Shown: positions 28,501-40,197 of the stretch, piece after piece | Numbering within the stretch: position 1 is the first letter of the stretch | How the letters are laid out: each line of letters opens with the position of its first letter | Assembly: GCA_000469685.2 (NCBI GenBank) | Contig: LS997563.1 | Location: 15,117,940 to 15,181,939, forward strand | From: Haemonchus contortus | Taxonomy: Eukaryota; Nematoda; Chromadorea; Rhabditida; Trichostrongylidae | DNA length: 64,000 nucleotides | Reading direction: 5' to 3' | The notes under the pieces: model-generated | Seen by the model: the letters and a program-made list of their open reading frames with translations, nothing else | Told to the model about the DNA's origin: nothing | The model's database searches: none | Made by a program: the position numbers and the translations under genes

Positions 28501-30160
28501 AATAATAAGTAAAATGTGAAAATTGGCGGTCTTATTGCCTCCCTCATCCAGCTGCCAATGTTCTAGCTCATGCACATCCCGCTAGATTGGCAGCACAACC
28601 TTCATGAAGTGACATTATTGGGTAAACTCGTTCTACCCTACTGATGTTGTTGTACTCAGACCACTTTTCATCGCGTAGTAAATCCATCGTTAGTGAATGG
28701 TTGTTCCGGCCATCTGCTTTTTCGGGTAGAATGAGCAGAGCAATCAGGAGTCCACGTGACAGTTAAGACGGACAGGCTTGAGGTGGTGCAAAGTACATCG
28801 GCCTTCCTTTCAATCCGGTTTGTCTAACTATGAGCTTAGGTTCCTTAGCATTCCCTTGTTGTTTAGGAAGACTTTTTTTTTTGATGGAGGCTTTGATCCT
28901 CGGCGGCCTTCATATTGATGCCGCGGCGGTAAAAAAGGTACAATGGTGTAGGAGCTGACGGTTTTGATTAGTATCGTTCTCCATACTGCAACTACAGAAG
29001 GAAAATACAAAGTAAATAAAAGCAACTGGTATATATACATTTGGTAGCAACCTTACGGAATTCTCAATTTCCTTGTTCAGAGGGTTTTCCAAATTTGTAT
29101 TTTTTTATGTTCATGGTATTCCTTAGCTCACATATCTGCTTTAGTGCTCTCGATTCGCCTGTTTTTGAAAAGTGTTGAAGCCTACACTCATACAGCAGTC
29201 GTTCCGTCTTTGCGCGCATTTAGTGGATTGTCTTCCGGAATTCTCGTCGTTTCGACCCTTCTCGCCTAACAGTCTCTTGTATGGCGATGCGCGGGCAGGT
29301 CAACTAGCAGCTGAAGACAGTCGCCTTGTCTCGATTACTACCCCTTCTCCGAATACAACTGATTGGGAATGAGTACGCTACGAAACTTGCAGAAACACGA
29401 GAAAAATGATGCCGAGTTGAAGTATGTTCTACTTCGATGAGCAAAGACTTCCGCTAGTAAAAACAGTTGCGTACAAAAGGTTTGGAAGGCCTTATAAGCA
29501 TATTGATAAGAAAAATTCGCGAGTAAGCACTTCCGTGCTCTACTTGCACGTGACCAGCTCTTCGCCACACTTTTCTGACAAAAAGTGTTCAGCGTGGAAG
29601 AAATGTTCAGGTCCCAGATTGCACTTATACATCTCACCACAAGTGGAGAGGAAGTTGGGAAGGGTCAGATCTTCTTGTAGCCACATTCCTCCTATATGAT
29701 GATTTGGGTTGGAATCTGTGCCATCAGAGCGATATCGTTCATTTTTTATCGGGCAGGATATAAAAACTGGTAGGAGTACCTCCATGATCGACAAGGTGCT
29801 GCTTAGAAACAAAAACCATTCTAGGGATACGACTCGGAAACACCCGCGTACTTGCTCACAAAAGGAAAAGATCAAGTCTGGTGTTGAGGAGATGTCCGCA
29901 ATTACCTCCCTGCTTCCAAGGTCGACAAATTTTCCGGCTCGCAAACGTGGTCCGTTGGTACAGTGTATACTGGAGATGAAAGTCTGCGCTTCCAAACACT
30001 TCTTTGTCGATGCTTCTAAGAAATCTGAAAAAAAAAACTAGGGCTGGAGTTTCTCAAGAGTTTCTGCGTGGCGGAGCTATACTTAGTACAGGAGGCGGTC
30101 ATATGAGATGACGGTGCGTTCATTTTGTTAATGCGATGCATGGAAAATAGTTCACACAAA
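28500..30160. other. No gene identified
   Basis: There are overlapping open frames on both strands at 29424-30041 (up to 151 codons on minus). Neither has a motif, splice context or codon pattern that decides between them. Confidence 0.25.
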
Positions 30161-30164
30161 TCCA

Positions 30165-30285
30165 TCATATATATTTTATATTTAATATGTATAATATTAC
30201 GTACATAATATATAATATATTACACATATCACATATATTAATATATTAATATATATATGGATTATATAATATATGCATAGTTATG
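30165..30285. repeat. AT-rich low-complexity tract
   Basis: About 120 bases of TA/ATAT-type imperfect repeats (for example ATATATTAATATATTAATAT). Confidence 0.9.
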
Positions 30286-30676
30286 TCTACTACTCTTGGC
30301 GTTGCTGCTGAGGCGCTGTTAAGCTGAGAGCAGATTCACCAAATTCTAGGAGAAGAAAAAAACAAGAAAGAAACTAAAATTTTCCGCCAATCTAATAGTA
30401 GACGCAATGAATACAGTTGTTTTCCGTTCTGACTTCTTACCGCTCAACTTCTATTACCAGTTTTGTATATGTAAATTAGTTTTCATTTGATGTTCGTTGC
30501 TTTTTTGGATACTTATTATATTCAGAACTGTTGTTCCACCTCTTGTTTATTGTTTCTTTGATCTTGTTGATTTAAGAAGGGAGTTAATTGAATCATGTTT
30601 CGTCACTTCTGAAATGCATGCTGATTTGTGTTGCTGAAAGCACCGATTTCCCTGATTGACTCGGCATGGACTGCCT

Positions 30677-30803
30677 GGCTGCTTTCATAGTACGCCAACC
30701 GGCCCGCGAGCGCGCCGGTCGGGGGCGGTGTTGCCCCTTGTTTACAACTGAATCTTGGTCGATACCGTCGTAGTCCCCCGGCCGGCGGTCTATGAAAGCA
30801 GCC
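30677..30803. mobile_element. GC-rich foldback MITE, copy 1, with 3-bp target duplication
   Basis: 127 bp. The ends GGCTGCTTTCATAGTACGCC and the complement of GGCTGCTTTCATAGACCGCC are flanked by CCT on both sides (30674-30676 and 30804-30806). The inner arms are CCGGCC-rich, in strong contrast with the AT-rich surroundings. It is the same family as 40198-40361. Confidence 0.85.
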
Positions 30804-30819
30804 CCTCGAGTCTTTCATA

Positions 30820-31380
30820 GAGGATTGGTGGGTGAATGCTGGCGATATGTTGTCACGGATGTTAAATGGTACGATTTAGCGAGTTGCGACCCTTCAGTAG
30901 TGACTAATAAAAGAATACCATTTAGGCTGAGATCGTCCGCAAAGTTAGCATTTTGATGTAGGTTAACACATAGAGCAATCTTATATAGTTTCGAAAGTTG
31001 GTGATTATCGCTCGATCGGTATACGATTTGAAACACAGAAAGATTGAGCATTATCCAGATTCCTTCGGCGAAAAGTGATCGAATTGGTGAGCCAAGTTGG
31101 AAAGTACCTTCTGGTATTATGATAGTACCAGTCGGGTAGACCGGCTCACGCTGGACGTCATCCCTTACTTTTACAAAGTAGTTCGAAAATGTAAATATGT
31201 GGGAGGCATCTCTTTTAACCAGCACTGGAGCAGAGCGATGTATAGCCGATCAAAACAGGCAAATCACTCATACACTTTTTCATTATTTTCTGGAAATAAT
31301 TATGGTTCGAGACAAAGTAGGGATACGCGAGTAGTTAAAAAAAGTAGGCTACTGTCTGCACTCACTTAGAAACACTATGA
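30820..31380. other. No gene identified
   Basis: Open frames exist on both strands (136 codons on minus, 90 on plus) without recognised motifs. Confidence 0.25.
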
Positions 31381-31399
31381 GTAGGATCTCTGCCGGAGA

Positions 31400-33235
31400 A
31401 AATACTATATAATCAAATTTTGAAAAACGGTGCCGGTGCCAGCGGTAGGCCTAATGGTGAAAAACCCGTGCACAACAAGAAGTTCAGATTACTCTTAAGA
31501 AACAAAAACTTTTCAGGACTCGACCACGGAATAGAGTGCACAACCCTCTTGTGAATGAGTGAGGGGAGGCTACCTACGAGGAATAACCATCGCCAAAGAA
31601 GATAGTTTGAATCGGGTCTCGAGACGCTGAATCAATTGCAGGGGCTGAAGTGGTGTTGCAAGGCTGAAGAGGTTCGTGATCTGATGAAGCGGAGGAACAT
31701 CTAAGCCCTAAAAATTAGGGAAATCCGTTGGAAAGGACGTAGGCTAGAAAAATCGTTGAGCTTCAGCACAACAGAGAAACTTCCAAATGAAGTGGCGTGA
31801 CCATGGCAGTGCCAAAGTTACTCAAGGACTTTGTCACAACTGTCAAAAAGATGACTAATCGAATCACGACTGTTGTAATAATTAGAAAGGTGATAGGGGA
31901 CAATAACACCAGTGTATACGCCGCAAGCCGGCTGCCCTACGAAAAAAATGAGTTCTCTCGGGTATTTTGAATGACCACGACCACGACGCAATGAATGACG
32001 AAGCCTAGGAGGGTTTGCAGAGGCGGAGTCGTAAGAATTTCATGGTGTAAAATGATACAAAACTCAGCTATAACCTGGGAGTTTGCAACACGAAAAGGTG
32101 TTATGCTGCCAGACGGATCACAAACGCAAATAAAGAATGAGCTCTTGAGAAGATCCCTGCTCAGACTGTTGCGGCTAACCAGATCACTGTACTGCGTTGT
32201 GAAGAATAGACTAAACAGCACAGTCTCTTATCAGATTTAAATCTCCCCGAAGAAGCGAGGATAGGAATGGGGCGCAGATTTTGTGGTGAAGAATTTCCCG
32301 ATCACAGGAGGATTCCAAGCAAATTATACTAAGGAGCGGTCTTCCCGATTCCCAATTACCATACCAGCAAATATGAAGCAACGCTGTATAGGTCATCTTA
32401 CAGAGCGTAAGGGGAAGGTTGAGAAGTCTCGAGATGGATCAAGAGGAATCAGAACAGCATTGTTATAAAACGATGAGCTCTAACGAGTTGTGGAATGGAT
32501 TAAAGAAGCATCTAAGCGCTGGCAACAGCAAGCTCCATATGACTTTACAGTCTACGGAAGTTGCAAGAACCTGGCCAAGGTAACCTAATGAGGCAAATGT
32601 CACGGCACTGAAACACGCATGAGAAGCTCGACAGTCTACAAGAGGGATCGTCTGTTTCTTATTGGCCAAGAGCCAGGCATGGGGCCACTCAGTAGCGAAG
32701 GTCGTTAAGAATGGCACCGCGTAAATCGGAACAATGATTCTAAAAGCTCTTAAATCTCAAACGCGTAGGAAGTAGTGTCATGGTTCCCATTTCTATTCAA
32801 AAGAGGGACACGGTGTAGTGTCCTGACTCCCTTGGCATCAGGTTCACCGAGCATAGTTAAAGCTGTGCAGGTTGCCAGTCGAATCGATAATGAGGTAAAT
32901 TGTCAAGAACACGTAGGATTGGTACGGCGAAATGCCGGACGGCTGCCGCCTACACAGCTAGACAGGTGATGGTGAAATGCTTAGGAAGCTCAGACCCTGC
33001 GACCAGCAACGTAACTCTCCAAAAAAGAGGTGGAGAGACCTGTTCAAGAAGTACATCTCCGAAGTCAAGTTAAGAGCAGAAAGTGCCGTAGATAGAAGAA
33101 ATAGGCGATAATTCACTGGAATAGCAGATCCAGCGACTGACCAAACTCGAGCTCGAGAAAAGTTCAGGAAAAATATACAGACAGGGACAATAAAAAAATT
33201 TCCGAAAATCAATGAGCGCTGATAGTAAGTGTGGA
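31400..33235 (+). mobile_element. RTE-type LINE, internally deleted, plus strand
   Basis: Plus-strand pieces match the RTE order: endonuclease start AEEVRDLMKRRNI then IREIRWKGRR (about 31660-31740), an FVTTVKKMTNRITTVVI region (about 31830-31880), the endonuclease end GSQTQIKNELLRRSLLR (about 32115-32165) and SDLNLPEEARIGMGRRF, then a jump to the RTE C-terminus KRWRDLFKKYISEVKLRAES...FTGIADPATDQTRARE (about 33015-33155). The reverse transcriptase core is missing. Stops and frameshifts are frequent. The 5' limit is approximate. Confidence 0.7.
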
Positions 33236-33262
33236 AATGCAAGAAAAATAAGTAGTCGTCGG

Positions 33263-33777
33263 CATACTACTTTTAGTCTTCGGTGAAATGGTTTTTCAGG
33301 CGTACTTTTCAGCCGTAATTCCTTTCCTAATGGATATAATTATGCGAAATTTCTATATTTGGAACGTGGGGGTGTTGTGAATATTTACCACTACTAACCT
33401 GCAATCTGATCATGTTCCAAATATTCCAAAGAGCATGAGCTAAAAATAGACTGAAAATACAGATGATGGAATCTCCTTTCTTTTTGTCATGTCTGAAGTG
33501 CACGAGCGGTAACGCCGAACGCAATAGATGAGAAAAACGCACCTAAGGTGCGAATAAGTGCAGAAGTCAACAACTTTACTTTCAGCAAAATCTGCTGCCG
33601 CAACGAACACCTTGCTCTATCTGTGGATATTGCAGCTTTGCAGTCAAATAGTATTGGGTAGGGTGAAATATGCTCTAGTTAATCATATCCAAATTTTTCG
33701 CGATTTGGTCCTCTAACAAAAAAGTTATGAACGAAAAATCGTCAAGGCATTTCATCGAAGACTTTTGAGCGCTACTG
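33263..33777. mobile_element. Non-autonomous Tc1-like element (MITE), copy 2
   Basis: It is similar to 25070-25598 along its length (TTTTCAGCCGTAA near the left; AAAAAAGTTATGAACGAAAA and CTTTTGAGCGCTACTG at the right, followed by TA). The left end is eroded (TACTACTTTTAGTCTTCGG). The minus-strand frames of the two copies are recognisably homologous (both contain MIRLQ). Confidence 0.8.
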
Positions 33778-33779
33778 TA

Positions 33780-34128
33780 TGTACAAGAAATTTTTGCAGC
33801 ATTACTGGACTGAAGAGGGTTACCGGTCACTTCTAATCACGGAATCTTTTAAAAATCTAATAAGTCGAGTAGTGGAGGCATTCATATTTGAAAAAAATTG
33901 GGCAGTAGAAGAATAATTGAAAAAGAGCTGTTAAAGAAGAGCCCTACATTTTCAATACTCGTCTCTCCGTCTCAAGCCGTAAAGTAATGTGAATTTAACG
34001 TTCATAGAGTTCAGATTTGAAACTTTTTAGTCGATTCCCATTTTAGTGACTAGTTCTTAATGTGTGCAGGCTATCATGAATATTAATCTTTCATTCCTAT
34101 GTGTACATTTGAATCATCGTCGCATTAG
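33780..34128. other. Sequence upstream of the EGF exon island, nothing identified
   Basis: This is where further EGF exons of a second Notch gene would be expected. No cysteine-rich frame is seen here or anywhere from 25.6 to 34.1 kb. Confidence 0.3.
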
Positions 34129-34930
34129 GGTGAATATTGTGAACTTGGTAAAGACGAATGTGCGCTAAAAGTATGCCCAGCAGATGCAATTTGTGTAAAT
34201 CTTACCCCAAAATATAGCGATGACAAGAGAGATAATCCGATTATTTTCAAAAGCGAGCCTATTCCCCTTATGAATTGTTTATTACAGAGGTCATTCTTGC
34301 AACTGCCCAGAAGGCTATACTGGTGATCTCTGCGATCTAGATGTAGACCTCTGCGAACTGCACAGAGAAAGAGTCTGTGTTCGTTATAAACATTTAAATT
34401 TGATGCGTACGTTGAAATTATTTTTACACAAACGGTGGTTGCTTGAAGGGCTAAGATTGCCATAATGGTGGTGTTTGTGAGGCGCGCTACGTTTGTATGT
34501 GTCAAAACGGTGAGATAACGAAGTTGCAATTTTTATTCTTTTTTTTCAATTGTTCAGTGTTCATTCTTTTTTTTCAAGTGTATGGTATGCAATTCTTTTT
34601 TCTATATAAACTGATTGTATTCCCCCTTTCTTCACTTTAGTTTTAGGCTTTGGTGGACCGCGCCTTGTCGTGTTGTACCACTTTTGGAAGAATATGAAGA
34701 ATTTAATACTTCTACTGCCTTTTATTATGCTTATTATCGCCATTCGTTCAATACTTTTCTCAGTGTTCAGCATTTTAATTTCATTGTCCTTTTCTTTGGG
34801 CAGGTTGTCCTAACGAGGAGAAGTATGCGCGAAGCCGTTTGAAGGCGGCCGCTGTGACGACATTTACGAACGCGAATCATGTCTTTTCGATGGGTTCGAT
34901 TGTGGTAAACGAGACGGAGCTGTCTGCAGG
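34129..34930 (+). pseudogene. Notch-type exon island: EGF repeats and one LNR, possibly a decaying paralogue or misplaced exons
   Basis: Exon pieces: 34129-34194 (GEYCELGKDECALKVCPADA, then IC), about 34289-34380 (CNCPEGYTGDLCDLDVDLCE), about 34456-34509 (DCHNGGVCEARYVCMCQNG) and 34804-34930 (CAKPFEGGRCDDIYERESCL, then FDGFDCGKRDGAVC, an LNR). Splice signals are good (TTATTACAG, GGGCAG, CAG|GTGAGT). However, the first EGF junction is one base out of phase with the best sites, the LNR exon needs a frame change just after its acceptor, and the third LNR cysteine is Tyr. The last exon ends in phase 2, exactly what the LNR exon at 853 accepts. It is a Notch ectodomain fragment; its status is uncertain. 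Confidence 0.75.
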
Positions 34931-35805
34931 TGAGTAGTTCTCAAGGAACATCGCCCCACATCGTTGGATGGTTTCGAAGGGTTTCTGAACTGAAACCCTA
35001 GTGATCTTGTTGTTAAAAGGTATCGTCGTATTAGCTTGAAATGATGCAATTCTTTCTTTACGTGTGAGCAAGATCGTAGTAATTGACAACAACGCAATGA
35101 TCAAATCAAAAGATGTGACATAACTGCGAAAAGTTATTTCACATCTTTTGAGTGTTCGGGGTTGTGAGTTGAGGGGAATGAGATAACGCAACCAGTCAGT
35201 GGTAGCTTTCATTTCATAAGAACTGCTATTGGTACTTCGAGATTATTGTGCAGAATTCTTGATTACACGAACATTTCAAACTCTTCTTCTTTTTCTTAAC
35301 GTTAACCCCGCGCCGTAGCAAGGCCCGTCATTCTTGTCAGCCGCCTCCATTTCCTTCTATTTACGGCATCTCCTCGCGGTCGATTCCCTTGGGCCTCGGA
35401 CTCTATTGCCTCCCTTATTGGATGGTTCCGTGGTTTTCTCCTTTCGTGTCCGTACCATCGCAGATGTTCTCCCGTCTTTAACTGTACAGTACAGTGGCTA
35501 CCTTTATGACCGCTCCGACGTCCTCTTTTCTGATCCGGTCCACTCGCATCCAGCCGCAGGCCCTCCCCACCTGAGCATCCTCATCTCAGCATTGCGAAGC
35601 TGTCTATTATGTTTCTTACCTACGTGCCATTACTTATAGCCGTAGATCATCTCGGGCCTCACCACTGTCCTGTACACTTTTCTCTTGAGGGTGCTGGGGC
35701 ACCGACGGTCGCAGAGGATACCTACCTAAACTGTGGATTCCCTCCACTTCATCCATGCCACGTTTACTCGGGATTTCACTGCCTGGTCCAGGCTGCCATC
35801 AGCGA

Positions 35806-36485
35806 CTAGATTACTCCCCAGGCATCGAAAAACTTGTACCTTCTCGATAACATCCCCGAAACCGTCAACAGTTGCTCCGTGCTCTCGTCGAAGCTGTGAA
35901 ACGTGGTCATCTTTACAATCAGCCAGAGTCCATTCTCCGCCAACACCCTCTGCCGTTTCCGGAGCTTGTCCTGGACCTCTTTTCTGCTCTCGGCTATCAA
36001 AGCGATGTCATCAGCGTGGAGGCTGGTCTTCAGTGGTCCATTTAAGAGACCGTTTGTGATGACATCCAGTCTGACTAGGAAGAGGAACGAGCTTAGAGCT
36101 GATCCCAGGTGTACTACAGCCGTGACGTCTGTTGCTTCGATCAAGCCGTGGGAAGTGCGAACTGCTTTCGTAGACTCATCGTACATGTCTTTGACTAAAG
36201 ACATCAGGTGTTCTGGAAACTTTCGATTCCGGAGCGCTTTCCAGGGGACTTGTCGCGACAGACTATCGACGGCCTTCTCCAACTTGAGGAAAGCCAGGTA
36301 GCAAAGTCCACGCTTTTCTTGATACTTCTCCATCACCTGTCTGGCTATGAAGATAGCATCCTTGTAGACCGTTCCGGCATGAAGCCGAACTACTCTCGTG
36401 AGAACTGGACAAGCTCCCTCAATCTTGAGTCGACTAGTCGCTCGTACAATTTCACTGTATGTGCAGTCAGCCTGATCCCTTTGTA
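35806..36485 (-). pseudogene. RTE reverse transcriptase segment, catalytic part
   Basis: An open minus-strand frame of about 225 codons with the RT finger-palm order: FLKLEKAVDSLSRQVPW (normally FLDLEKAFD; the catalytic Asp positions are changed to Lys and Val), DVTAVVHLGSALSSFLFLV (normally GVHQGSALSPFLF) and LHADDIALIAES. The altered first-aspartate motif predicts an inactive enzyme. It continues across the inserted mariner at 36486. Confidence 0.88.
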
Positions 36486-37047
36486 TTAGGTTGATGCACA
36501 ATTATTGCGGATTTTTCCGCGGCTTCTTTTCTCTAGATAGAAGTCGAAAATTGAATTCGTAATTTTCATAGAACCAGTCTTCTCGCTTTCCTCAACAGAA
36601 TGCGTATGCTCTACCACTTCGAGAAAGGTTGGAAGGTGGCAGAGTTGTTCGCGATCTCAGGCAGCTTTTCGAGATGGAACAATCAGTCAAGGGCAAGAAA
36701 GGAATGATATTTGCTCCTGTATCCGTCATATTCACCGGTAGAAACTTTTATGCTTTATATGCTAAACTTTTTATTTTCACGTCAACAGTTCCTTGAAAAA
36801 ATGGCCAGTCAACAGAACTTACGACGAAATGGATGACTTGACGGCCGTGTCAAGGCGTGGATCGCCTGCAAGAACCGAAACTTTTCCGCTTCAGCAAATC
36901 GACTGCCTAACAACTGGGAAACATTGTTGACGTATATGGTAGACACCTTTCGGAGCAATTATTTGAACATTTTTTTGTTCAGTATTTTTATCGTTTCTTT
37001 CAATAAAATTTGTTGAAAAAATTCGCAATAATTATACACCAACCTGA
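36486..37047 (+). mobile_element. Mariner deletion derivative inserted in the RTE reverse transcriptase
   Basis: The ends TTAGGTTGATGCACAATTAT and the complement of TCAGGTTGGTGTATAATTAT are flanked by TA at 36484-36485 and 37048-37049. 562 bp. It contains a transposase N-terminal scrap (LYHFEKGWKVAELF near 36610-36650). Removing it plus one TA rejoins the RTE frame at SNY-KGIRL. It is of the same family as 62157-63082. Confidence 0.88.
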
Positions 37048-38659
37048 TAGTTGGAACACTCCATCGCGTCCCCCTTCCACTTGAATATGGGGACGATGGT
37101 GCTGCTCCTCGAAGCATCTGGGATCCTTCCTTCAGTGGTCACAGTGGTCAGTAATCGGGTGAGCCACTTGATCTCGCGCTCTCCAAGCGCCTTCCATGTC
37201 TCGTTAGGGACCCCATCCGGGCAGTTGCTTCTCCAGCCCTCATTTTCCCAATTGCCCAACGCACCTCGTCTTCTGTCGAGAGTTCGATGGGGTCAGCCGT
37301 TGCTTTTAGCTGAAGGCTGTTCTCACAGGCGGATTCTTTGTTTAGGAGCCTGTCGGAGTATTCCTTCCATCTATGCCTGACATCCACAGGCTCCCTCAGG
37401 ATTGCACCCCCTTGATCTTGACGGACTTCACCACCCCAATATCTTGAGGAGCCCGGTGCCTCGCTTTCGCCAGTCGCAAGACAAACATCTCTCCTCCTCG
37501 GCCATCGAGTTTCTCGTTCAAGGCATCCATTCCCGTATTCTTTGCCTTCGCAACGGTAGCTTTGGCGACCATCTTGGAAGTTCTGTAGGTAACTAGGTCT
37601 TCTGGGCTCCCCTCTTCTGCCATTGCTTGTAGACCGCTTTCTTCTGTCTCACGACTTGCTAGACTTCATCGTTCCAGAACCATGCTTCCTTGTCTCCTGG
37701 GAATCCACCACGAGCCTCTCCCAGCGTTTCTCTAGCACACTGTGGGATGACTTTCATGGTATTCCTCCAGTTCTGCTGGATCAGCCCTTCAGGATTTGGG
37801 AGACCAGCTCCCAGTATCTTCCGTTTGAGTTCCTTTCTTTCGGTTTGGTGCCACCTCCATCACGGATGCCCGCTCTGTTCTAGCCCTTGATTTCTTGAGA
37901 AGCTTCATGGCTATGCCTGCTAGAAGAGGTCTGTTCTACTCAGCCAATTCTTCACGAGGCAGAAGTCTGATGTCTTTTACAGCTTTGAGAGACGATATTT
38001 TTACGGGCACATGATCTTTTCCCGTTTCCTTCCCTCAACTGCTAAAGGTTACCTTCTGAATCTACCTTTTCGCGAAGGAGGTGCTACAGACTGCCAAGTT
38101 AGGGACGAAGCCATTTCGGAGATCCTCTGTCCTTCTCCCTTTTTAACTCCTAGTCCCTTACCTCCATAAACCCTTTCCAGCCCTCTCCTTTCACTGCTGC
38201 GCCCATTCAGATCACCTCCTGTGTTAAGGTAGTCTCCTTCCGCAACTGATCTAAGAGTATCGCCCAGGCTCAGATAGAACTCACCTTTTTCACACTCGGG
38301 GCAGCCGGTTTGTGTTGCGTACACGGGCATTATTGTCCAGTACCCCTCTTTCGTGTCTATCATCACTGCCATGTCTCCTCTGCTGATCCTGTTGACGGCA
38401 TAGACGGACTCTTTGTGGGAATCCGCCACAGCTACGGATACACCTTACGTTTGGTAAAGCCTGACGCCCTCTCCGATTTCTCTGACCTTGGCTCCTTTCC
38501 AGCGGGTCTCTTGAAGACATAGGAGTCGGATGTTCCTGCGCTCCATTAGGTCAGCGACCTCTATGGATTTTCCAGTGAGCGAGCCTACGTTGAGAGATTC
38601 AAACTAACTTCTTTGACTGAGGTTGGTCACTACTCGGTAGCCCTCGCATACTGTCCACA

Positions 38660-40190
38660 GAACTCGGGCAGGGGTCTTGTGCGCCACTTTCTGGTGACGT
38701 CCTAGCTTTATCATTGGTTACTTTTCGGACTTTTGACATGTTGTGACTTGGTTTCTCCATCCGGCCTGTCAGCTTGGGCCTGACGCTGGAACCGTTATCA
38801 TTTTCGCAATTTTTGCAAGGCATGGATTGTGCCCCGGAGGGATCGAACTCGCACTCTCTCTAAGTGCAGACATGAGCCTACACTCTTATTCACTCGGCCA
38901 TCCTGTCTCACAAACATTTCAAATTAATCTAAAACATTGGCGACAACGCGCGTACTGGGTTTCTCCGCCGTGTTGGACCGGAACCAATTTGCGAGCGCAA
39001 CCGCTTTGTCCCGTAAAGTGCGTTTTTCAGTAATCAAAGCTGAGAGTTAATAGTGAAATTTTTAGACCTCATTATACAGAACTCTTTCTCATGAAAAAAA
39101 GTTGTTCAAAAATACTTAATCATGAAATGGCTGAACTCCATAGAGATTTTGAAGACAGTCTAATCTTTGATCAGCGTCCAGTCGAATTCGACGATGAGGA
39201 ACGAGGACAAAGCGAGATCTAGAATCAGAAGTTTCTCAAGGATAAGAATCTGACAGTGATAGTTGTCACCGTGGTTTAGCCAGGCGTCTTCTTATGGTTC
39301 ATGAGTTTTTAGTGCTGACTCCGGTCCGCGCTATGTTTGCAGCTTTCAAAAACCGATCTACTTTCACGATTTGTTTTGCGAAAAACGGCGATCATGATGG
39401 TGATGGATTACTCAAAATGAAATTTGGGAGTCCTCAGAAATTCTTTGCTAAAATGCAGCACTTCTCATAATTCAACGGGTGAGTGAGAGATTATAAAACG
39501 CTGTACTCTACGAGATGAGTGCAAGAAATGTAAACGGATTTGTGTATCCGTGAAATAATTAATGATTAAGTTCGATCCTACACGGTGCTCAACGTGCATA
39601 CCACACTGTCGTCAACGTGTAGATATGTCGTTTCACGGGCCTTAACTAAAACTGAAACGATAACAGTCATTTGGCCAGCCAATGAAAGCCCAGTCATCTT
39701 CGAAGGTTGAAAAGTGGCGCAAATTATGAATAAATTATTTCTTCTGGATTCACAAGTAAAGATAGCTCGAAACAATGGATAGGCACAAGAACTAAGGAAA
39801 CAGTACCAACCTGCAGTAGCCACTAGAGGCCCCAGTCTAGTACCTGCACCAGTCGGCAATTGGTCCAACTATGTAGGGGTACTTTCCTAAACCCCGGCGC
39901 ACGTGTATATTTGTGGAGAGGTGAGCCAATCTTATGGACACGGAACACAAACGATCGTCTTCAGAAGAAAAAATGAGTCACGTAATAATTGGATTAAATC
40001 TTACTGACGGCTTTCGGAGAAGCAAGGATATGTAGTGGTCTTTGTGGCTGAGAATTTACTCATATCTGGGGCTCCGATCTTACATTGCCAGCTTGTGAAA
40101 AGCAAAATCTTTAAAAAGAAGTTGTGATACATGAAAAACCACATAAGATTTTTTAGTACAATCAATGCTCATAAACAATAGACATTGATA
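38660..40190. other. No gene identified; one tRNA-like SINE piece
   Basis: 38830-38907 is listed separately. The rest (38940-40190) is AT-rich without motifs. A 96-codon minus frame at 39578-39868 has no recognisable feature. Confidence 0.3.
38830..38907 (-). repeat. tRNA(Leu/Ser)-like SINE head
   Basis: The minus strand reads GACAGGATGGCCGAGTGAAT with AAGAG, a class II A-box context, a long variable-arm-like segment (GCACTTAGAGAGAGTGC), then GAGTTCGATCCCTCCGGGGC with B box GTTCGATCC. The acceptor ends do not pair, so it is not a working tRNA. Confidence 0.6.
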
Positions 40191-40197
40191 ACTCAAT

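Larger units (their letters stand above)
35310..38610 (-). mobile_element. RTE-type LINE, minus strand, near full length but degenerate, split by a mariner
   Basis: Minus-strand order from 38610: endonuclease SLNVGSLTGKSIEVADLMER, LCLQETRWKGAK, ADSHKESVYAVNRISRGDMA, EGYWTIMPVYATQTGCPECE and GDLNG (38050-38600). Then the linker and RT: RWAIGKMRAGEATA (about 37230-37270), GRIPDASRSSTIVPIFKWKG (about 37070-37130), ECSNY, interruption, KGIRLTAHTVKLYE, GLCYLAFLKLEKAVDSL and LHADDIALIAESRKE (FADDI box, about 35960-36010). The C-terminus has AEMRMLRW (about 35575-35600). Frameshifts are scattered and the box reads H-ADD. Confidence 0.9.

Noticed and set aside
29540..30041. Overlapping 151-codon (minus) and 110-codon (plus) frames
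   Set aside because: They oppose each other with no motif, start context or splice evidence to choose one, so neither is called.
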